Assembly (NCBI GenBank): GCA_021613335.1
Contig: JAJTWR010000070.1
Span: forward strand, 186,001 to 250,000
Direction of reading: 5' to 3'
DNA length: 64,000 bases
Origin: Whitmania pigra
Taxonomy: Eukaryota > Annelida > Clitellata > Hirudinida > Haemopidae
The notes below the pieces were generated by a model. That model saw only the letters and a program-made list of their open reading frames with translations, was not told the DNA's origin and did not search any database. Position numbers and translations under genes: made by a program. Within the stretch, counting starts at the first letter, position 1, and every line of letters begins with the position of its first letter. Below, piece by piece: positions 59,064 through 64,000 of the stretch.

Positions 59064-59094
59064 CAAAGGTACGCCGCACAATTCAATTTATCAA
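59064..59094 (-). promoter_or_regulatory. Promoter of the aromatic operon leader
   Basis: On the minus strand TTG (59094-59092), a 20-bp spacer and TACCTTTG (59071-59064) are a full match to the Bacteroidota consensus. It places the start of the RNA near 59057, shortly before the leader-peptide ATG at 59045. Confidence 0.75.
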
Positions 59095-59169
59095 TAGTAA
59101 AAAGAAAATAATTTAACCAAAAGTTAATTTTTAAGATTAAAAACAGCTCGGGCTGCATTGCTTTTGCAA

Positions 59170-60228
59170 TTAAAGAGAATTATAATACTTAAAACTTTCA
59201 AAAATATCAGCATCTGCCACGCAACAATTATAGGCACAGTTACCAATTTTATTTAATAAAGAGAAACAGATGAAGCCGTCTTCGTTTTTTTTATCACTTA
59301 ACATCAACGAAATTAAAGCGTTATGGCTGGTTTCTTTAATGTTATATTTTGGATAGATATTCAATATGCAATTACTGATATTTTGCAGTTCTGCTTCGCT
59401 TAGGTAACAATTTTTTACAGATAGCCAAGCCTCGCAAAGCATTCCAATGGCAATGGCTTCGCCATGGGTAAGAGATGAGTTATCGCAATTTAAAGAGTAA
59501 CTTTCTAGGGCATGGCCGATGGTGTGACCGAAGTTTAATATCTTGCGCAATCCTTTTTCTGTAGGATCTGCTAAAACTATTTGGTTTTTAATCTCAACAG
59601 AACGATAAATAGCGGTTGCGCTGATGTTTTGATAATCGGTTGATTTAAGCGTTTGGTAGTAAGCGGCATCTTTAATCAGGCCGTGTTTTATCATTTCGGC
59701 AAAGCCGGATAAGGCTTCGCGTTTGGGCAAAGTTTGCAAAAAAGCGGTTTCAATAAAAACGCCTTTAGGCGAGGCAAAAGTTCCAACCATGTTTTTAATG
59801 TTATCAATATCAATGCCTGTTTTCCCTCCTACAGAGGCGTCAACTTGCGCTAGAAGGGTGGTAGGGATATTAACAAAATCAATGCCTCGTTTGTAGGTAG
59901 AGGCTATAAAGCCCCCCATATCGGTTATTACTCCGCCGCCTAAATTAATTATCAATGCTTTGCGGTCGGCGTCAAAATGCAGTAAGGTTTTCCAAATATC
60001 AATACAACAGTTTATAGATTTGTTTTCTTCGCCGCTGTCGGTTTCTATGAGGTCAAATTCAACCTTTTCATTCATAAAGGAATGGAAAACAGGCATGCAG
60101 ATCTTGCCGGTGTTGTTATCGGTTAATATGAAAATTTTGCTGTATTTATTTTGATTGATGATGGTTTGTAACGGAGCCAATCTGCTTTCAAAAAATATAA
60201 AATGATCGTGATGTTGAATAGATTCCAT
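59170..60228 (-). CDS. aroB: 3-dehydroquinate synthase
   Basis: A 352-residue NAD- and metal-dependent enzyme for the second step of the shikimate pathway. LGGGVITDMGGFIASTYKRG binds NAD, ASVGGKTGIDIDN holds substrate-binding Lys residues, and GHTIGHALES with SLTHGEAIAIGM carries metal-ligand His residues. Its start overlaps the S4-domain gene by one nt (TAATG). It is separated from pheA by the attenuator, so it is transcribed from its own promoter. Confidence 0.95.
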   Translation of the reverse strand: MESIQHHDHFIFFESRLAPLQTIINQNKYSKIFILTDNNTGKICMPVFHSFMNEKVEFDLIETDSGEENKSINCCIDIWKTLLHFDADRKALIINLGGGVITDMGGFIASTYKRGIDFVNIPTTLLAQVDASVGGKTGIDIDNIKNMVGTFASPKGVFIETAFLQTLPKREALSGFAEMIKHGLIKDAAYYQTLKSTDYQNISATAIYRSVEIKNQIVLADPTEKGLRKILNFGHTIGHALESYSLNCDNSSLTHGEAIAIGMLCEAWLSVKNCYLSEAELQNISNCILNIYPKYNIKETSHNALISLMLSDKKNEDGFICFSLLNKIGNCAYNCCVADADIFESFKYYNSL

Positions 60229-60434
60229 TAAATTATTTCAATTATTTTTTCCATAAATTCTACTTTATCGCCAATGCGTATTTTAAGACGTTTGCGGGTA
60301 TCTACATTCCCGTTATGCTTTACTAGGCCTTGGGTTATTACCATTTGCGCTTCGCCGCCGCTCATTACAAGCCCCGTTGCTTTTAATAAAGCCGTTAAAG
60401 GAATAAATTCTTTATCAAGTTTGAATTTTATCAC
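60228..60434 (-). CDS. Small S4-domain RNA-binding protein (YbcJ-like)
   Basis: A 68-residue single S4 domain: FIPLTALLKATGLVMSGGEA followed by KHNGNVDTRKRLKIRIGDKV, the typical alpha-L RNA-binding motif. Related proteins bind rRNA or stalled ribosomal subunits. The start is GTG at 60434, 7 nt after a TAAATTTG box, and the stop overlaps the aroB ATG by one nt. Confidence 0.85.
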   Translation of the reverse strand: MIKFKLDKEFIPLTALLKATGLVMSGGEAQMVITQGLVKHNGNVDTRKRLKIRIGDKVEFMEKIIEII

Positions 60435-61007
60435 AACGTTGCAAATTTACTATTTAAAAGGTTTCTGTTGGCAGTATATTTGCAAACGCTAATTTTGCAC
60501 ACCATTAACCAAAGCCATTTTAAAATGGAAATACTCCCTTCAAAGCAACTTAATTTTGAAGATATCGAAATAGTTTTTAAACATAAATCAGCTAAAAAAA
60601 CAATAAAAGAAGGTTATAAGATTGGTGCGCCGGTTTGCAAATTTTAGCTTAACGCAACCATTAAAAAGCAGGACGCAAATTGGAGACAGGTTTTTATAAA
60701 AAAAATAACATATTGTAATTTAATAATATAAATGGTGTTTTTTTGTAATGGAAAATCCTGAAAAGAAGCGAAAAAGCTAAAAACAGGGGTTTCATATTAA
60801 ATATGACGGAGATACAAATATTTACTCATAACCAAAAGAACTGAACCTTTTTTCGGAAGATTATTTCAACCCGTTCCGCTGCCGTTCCCTTTGAGCGATT
60901 TAGGTAATATTTGCCAATCCGTTTTTTGGCTGAGTTGATTAACGCTTTTGGGCTAAAAGAAAAAAGCAGGTTATGGCAGCCTTAGCGGGAGATCAAAAAC
61001 ATAAAAT
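60435..61007. other. 573-bp spacer at the start of the accessory end
   Basis: A plus-strand TATATTTG (60475-60482) precedes a 40-codon ORF at 60525-60647 that starts MEILPSKQLNFEDIEIVF; I do not recognise it and cannot say that it is expressed. A 13-bp palindrome, CATATT-A-AATATG, lies at 60793-60805. Nothing else is supported. Confidence 0.35.
60442..60449 (-). promoter_or_regulatory. -7 box for the S4-aroB operon
   Basis: TAAATTTG on the minus strand, 7 nt before the GTG start. No good -33 box at 19-21 bp is visible. Confidence 0.45.
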
Positions 61008-62306
61008 TTATGTACCCAAATACTGATCTATTTTTTCGATTATGGAGGGTTCTAGTTCGCTTTTATCCAAATAAAATTCGGAGCTTTTTAACGTTAGGTT
61101 TTTTATCTTGTTATTGTTTTTCCATAACAAAACTTCTCCATTTAAGACATTCGTTCCCGAATAAACCAACATATGCCCCATAAAAAGATTTTTTTCCAAA
61201 GGTTGGACTTGTAAAAAAAATTGTGAATTGGAATAATTTTTTTCATTAAACTCGCAAATCAAGTAATTTTCAATTCTATTGATTCTTCCGATTCCGTATA
61301 GACGAGCATTATTTATTTGCAATTTTAATTCTCCCAAGTCATTTAGTATTTGGAAACCAACCGGTATGAGATAATTATTCCTACCCTGATAAAACCCGCT
61401 ATAATCGCCTATAAGAGAATCATTAATTTCCATTTTGTTGCTAGAAGCAGCCAGATCAGAGTCTTTATAAGGAAGAATATTATCTACAATCATTCTTTGC
61501 GAATATAAGTAGTGGAGAAATATAGGGTTGACCTCTTTGTTCCTTACTTTTTCGTTTTGAGCCTCTGGGTTAGCTACTTGCTCAAAAATTAATTTCCCTA
61601 TAACCGGATTATTATTTCTGTCAAAACCGCAATAAGCGCCCAATAAAATAGGCTTGTATTGCATGTTATTGCCATAGAAAAGATTTACAAAGCATTCTTT
61701 GTTCAAGCTGGAATTTTCTTTATTAAAATAGAAAGAAAGAGCGCTTTCACCGTTTGGTACGCATTTTCCATAATACGAGTAGAAAGTAGGCTCATGGTTA
61801 CGCTCCCAATACAGGATTTCCCAATAAGCTTTTTTCATTTCGCATATAGTAAACTTCGACTTGATGTAGTACTGCTTATCCTCTACGTAATAACCGATAT
61901 AGTACAATGTATTTTCATCTGCCGGAGTTTTGTTCATCTCTTCAATTTTTCTTGCTTGGGGGGTTACATAAGAAGATCTTTTCAAAAAATCGTCATAATC
62001 CTTATACCCGATTGTAATGATTAGCAGAGATAAATAATCTTTGCGGAGGTTTATGAATTTCTGACCTCCTTTGTCAATTTCCCTTTTTTTGTTGTATAAA
62101 TATTTGCCGCTAATCCATTTTCCTGTTTTCTCAATAATGAACTTTTTAAGACTAGGGAGTTCTTCTTCATAGTTCTCGAAACCGTAAAGCTGAAATACGG
62201 TCAGTGTTTTTAATTCGATAGAATAATATGTAGCAAACACATCAATAAGCTCTTTATGAAGCGCAGACAGAAAGTCGTTAGACACTTGTATTCCTCTTTC
62301 ATTCAT
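61008..62306 (-). CDS. Hypothetical protein with HTH-like N-terminal module
   Basis: A 432-residue protein of unknown function. The first about 115 residues (FIIEKTGKWISGKYLYN, then LLIITIGYKDYDDFLKR) resemble the N-terminal module found on many Bacteroidota accessory proteins, which has a helix-turn-helix-like ISxxTLxRLFG followed by a LAxYxGYxxWxDF motif. The rest is beta-rich: DYSGFYQGRNNYLIP and GHMLVYSGTNVLNGEVLLW suggest a sensor-like sandwich. No catalytic motif, signal peptide or membrane segment is seen. Its 5' end and upstream DNA are repeated in decayed form at 63500-63775. Confidence 0.55.
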   Translation of the reverse strand: MNERGIQVSNDFLSALHKELIDVFATYYSIELKTLTVFQLYGFENYEEELPSLKKFIIEKTGKWISGKYLYNKKREIDKGGQKFINLRKDYLSLLIITIGYKDYDDFLKRSSYVTPQARKIEEMNKTPADENTLYYIGYYVEDKQYYIKSKFTICEMKKAYWEILYWERNHEPTFYSYYGKCVPNGESALSFYFNKENSSLNKECFVNLFYGNNMQYKPILLGAYCGFDRNNNPVIGKLIFEQVANPEAQNEKVRNKEVNPIFLHYLYSQRMIVDNILPYKDSDLAASSNKMEINDSLIGDYSGFYQGRNNYLIPVGFQILNDLGELKLQINNARLYGIGRINRIENYLICEFNEKNYSNSQFFLQVQPLEKNLFMGHMLVYSGTNVLNGEVLLWKNNNKIKNLTLKSSEFYLDKSELEPSIIEKIDQYLGT

Positions 62307-62400
62307 AAATTTTTGTTATATAAACAAATTTATTAAACAAATAGGTTATAATAATAAAATATTTCCATTATAGTGTCTTTATAAAACCGGGTAATATTAA
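62110..62400. repeat. Duplicated segment, intact copy
   Basis: The 5' part of the hypothetical gene (codons 1 to about 65) and about 95 bp upstream are repeated at 63500-63775 in the same orientation. The two copies share long runs such as CCTGTTTTCTCAATAATG and the upstream AT-rich block. Confidence 0.7.
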
Positions 62401-62635
62401 ATGGCTATCCGCTTTTATGCCGCGGAGTAGTTACAGCTGCTATCAAAAGTCTTTCAAAGAGATTTTTTAATACCTTCTGTTGAATTTACACTTCTTGCAT
62501 TCGTGCTGCAAAATGCTTTTGTGCCAAAAATGCGTTGTTCCTGAATATTTTTTGCACACTATGCCTTGTTGCTCTCCGATAGCCAAACTTTAGCTTGCAA
62601 AATCTTTCATCGTTGAATTGTAAATAAAAATCTTT

Positions 62636-62694
62636 TATTATGGACATGAAATTATTTATAATTACGGATAATCATTTAAAATTTAAACAGTTTC
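62636..62694. mobile_element. Possible relic end of the MITE-like family, copy F
   Basis: AAATTTAAACAGTTTC (62679-62694) has the end seen in copies D and E. The DNA before it departs from the family and no left end is found. It lies directly after the stop of the outer-membrane pseudogene. This is a weak call. Confidence 0.3.
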
Positions 62695-62695
62695 T

Positions 62696-63279
62696 TTAAA
62701 ATGCATACCCGAATTTAAATGCAATATTGTTGAATCTCATATATCCTCCAGGTCTATATACGCGTCTTTCTTCTGCAATATAAGTTACACCTTCAATTTT
62801 TTGTTGAATAGCTTGAATTTGAAATTTAAAACTGCGTTTAAATTTATATCCAATGCCAAAACCTAAATATCGGTCTCTGGTTAAATCTCCGGCATAAGGA
62901 AAGGCATAACCATAATCAACAAATGTAAATGAGTGGGCCTGGCTGCTTAAAATATCATAATTCACGGTAACATATTCCGCTAAACTATTAACTAAACCAT
63001 CGTTAGATAGTTTATTGAATTTTGGGTTATGCCTACCCCGCCAGAAAATCTATCAAAAAAGTTATATCTTATATTCCCGTCTAAACAATAACCAAGTTAT
63101 TTTCCTGCAGATAGAGTTATTGCGGGTATACTAGAATCATCAGGAATTAATTTTGCTTTTGTAAGTCGATGATTTAAGCCTATGCTTACGGAGGCAGGCC
63201 ATTTTTATTGAGCGGTAATATCGCAATTCATGCCTAACAATATTCCCAAAAAGATAAATAAAAATTTTTTAAAATTCAT
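62696..63279 (-). pseudogene. Decayed outer-membrane beta-barrel protein gene
   Basis: From ATG 63279 the minus strand reads a signal peptide (MNFKKFLFIFLGILLG) with a cleavage-like ITAQ, but a TAA follows at 63207-63205 and another at 63099-63097. A frameshift near 63025 is then needed to reach the open 89-codon part at 62965-62696, which has alternating beta strands (GFGIGYKFKRSFKFQIQAI) and ends in GYAF, as expected for an outer-membrane barrel. Three breaks mean no complete protein can be made. The original would be about 190 residues. Confidence 0.75.
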
Positions 63280-63499
63280 AATAAAACTATTTCTAATCCT
63301 TATTTTCTATTTTTATTTTATCTAAAAAACTAACGGCTTCAAACAGACGTCTATTTTAATTATAAAATCCGAAATATGGTATCTTTCAGCAATCTTTGAT
63401 TTATTATTCCTGAACCATATGTTGCAAATTATCTATCCTCCGGGAAAATACCTATCGGTATATTTATAAAAATCAGAATAAAAAACGGTTAGGTATTTT

Positions 63500-63775
63500 T
63501 TTAATCTATTTTCCTGTTTTCTCAATAATGAACTTTTTAAGATCAGGGAGTTTTTGTTCATAAGTATCGAAACCATAAAGTTGAAATACGTTCAGTATTT
63601 TTAATTCGATAGGGTAATATTTAGAAAATATCTCAGTAAATCTTTATGAAGCGTTGATAGAAAGTAGTTAGATACTTGTATTCCTTTTTAATTCACAATT
63701 TTTATTGCATAAACAAATAAATTATAATATAATTCCATTATAATTCTTTATAAAAAAAGATAATATTATATAAAT
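63500..63775 (-). pseudogene. Truncated, diverged duplicate of the 5' end of the gene at 61008-62306
   Basis: The segment matches 62110-62400 with many substitutions and small indels. The ATG equivalent has become AAT (AATTCAC where the intact gene has the start), and indels break the frame around 63630. The homology stops near codon 65, so only a gene stub plus promoter region remains. Confidence 0.7.
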
Positions 63776-63870
63776 AGGAATAAATTCTGCCTTTTTTTTA
63801 ATACTTCTATATTTGATAATAACCTATGAGAACTTAACGCTCTCTATTATTAATGTAAAAGTACTAAATT

Positions 63871-63978
63871 ATGAAGAAACTATTTATATTCTTGATTTTT
63901 AAAACTATTCTGCTCCTTTTTTGGATAATAAAAAGAAATAATCCATCGGAAGAGTACAAACTAAAGCCTTATTGGTAG
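63871..63978 (+). CDS. Short ORF with hydrophobic N-terminus (35 codons)
   Basis: The ORF begins MKKLFIFLIFKTILLLFWII, like a signal peptide or membrane anchor, and ends after a short polar tail at TAG 63976-63978. It may be a small membrane peptide or the remnant of a longer exported protein. The 721 bp from 63280 to the window end hold otherwise only the duplicate stub. Confidence 0.3.
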   Translation: MKKLFIFLIFKTILLLFWIIKRNNPSEEYKLKPYW

Positions 63979-64000
63979 ATGTTGAAATTAAATTCAACTT

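Overview
The window looks like a chromosomal segment of a Bacteroidota bacterium, most likely of the order Sphingobacteriales. It is AT-rich, most promoters I can read match the Bacteroidota pattern (TTG or TTTG, about 20 bp, then TAnnTTTG), and Shine-Dalgarno sites are scarce. Several gene sets are Bacteroidota signatures: bamD-rpoZ-coaBC-DUF4835, a fused DAHP synthase/chorismate mutase, and a heavy-metal RND pump fused to its outer-membrane channel. I see no tRNA, rRNA, CRISPR array, intact insertion sequence or phage.

Layout. 1-7436: the end of a serine-palmitoyltransferase-like enzyme, then a metal-efflux operon (small exported protein, CzcA-TolC fusion, adaptor lipoprotein). 7523-14352: minus-strand housekeeping genes (haem-binding protein, Xaa-Pro aminopeptidase, ComB-like phosphatase, GcvT, glycosyltransferase, RNase HII). 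14911-22003: MgtE, uridine kinase, a LysM protein and the bamD cluster. 22362-31951: sugar metabolism (GlcNAc kinase, a NUDIX-type regulator, PfkA, a degenerate kinase paralogue, GAPDH, a candidate small RNA, GlgB and a GH31 glucosidase). 32418-48903: a TonB-dependent receptor, a penicillin-acylase-family hydrolase, a LuxE-like enzyme, an esterase, TyrS, LigA, DapA, a universal stress protein, a cell-wall peptidase and MsrA. 49076-53985: CcmE-CcmF, a DUF2520 protein, ferredoxin-IscX and a KdsC-like phosphatase. 54370-60434: aromatic amino acid biosynthesis. 60435-64000: a decayed accessory end with an unknown gene, a truncated duplicate of it and an outer-membrane pseudogene.

The strongest discovery candidate is a complete transcription attenuator ahead of pheA-aroF-aroA-aroC. 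On the minus strand it has a canonical promoter (59094-59064), a 25-codon leader peptide with seven aromatic residues among its first 13 (59045-58968), an antiterminator segment inside the leader's 3' part (58994-58988), and a terminator hairpin with nine T (58942-58910) just before pheA. Stalling on Trp, Tyr or Phe codons should switch on the shared pathway and the Phe branch.

The second theme is small nonautonomous elements. A family of about 190-240 bp has imperfect 12-bp ends (GAAAC-N-GTTTAA type). Its internal sequence reads like the C-terminus of an IS5-type transposase. It occurs at five places (1222, 14585, 22016, 32154, 46574), with a possible relic near 62690. Two other hairpin elements with long terminal inverted repeats lie at 39276-39418 and 54098-54201.
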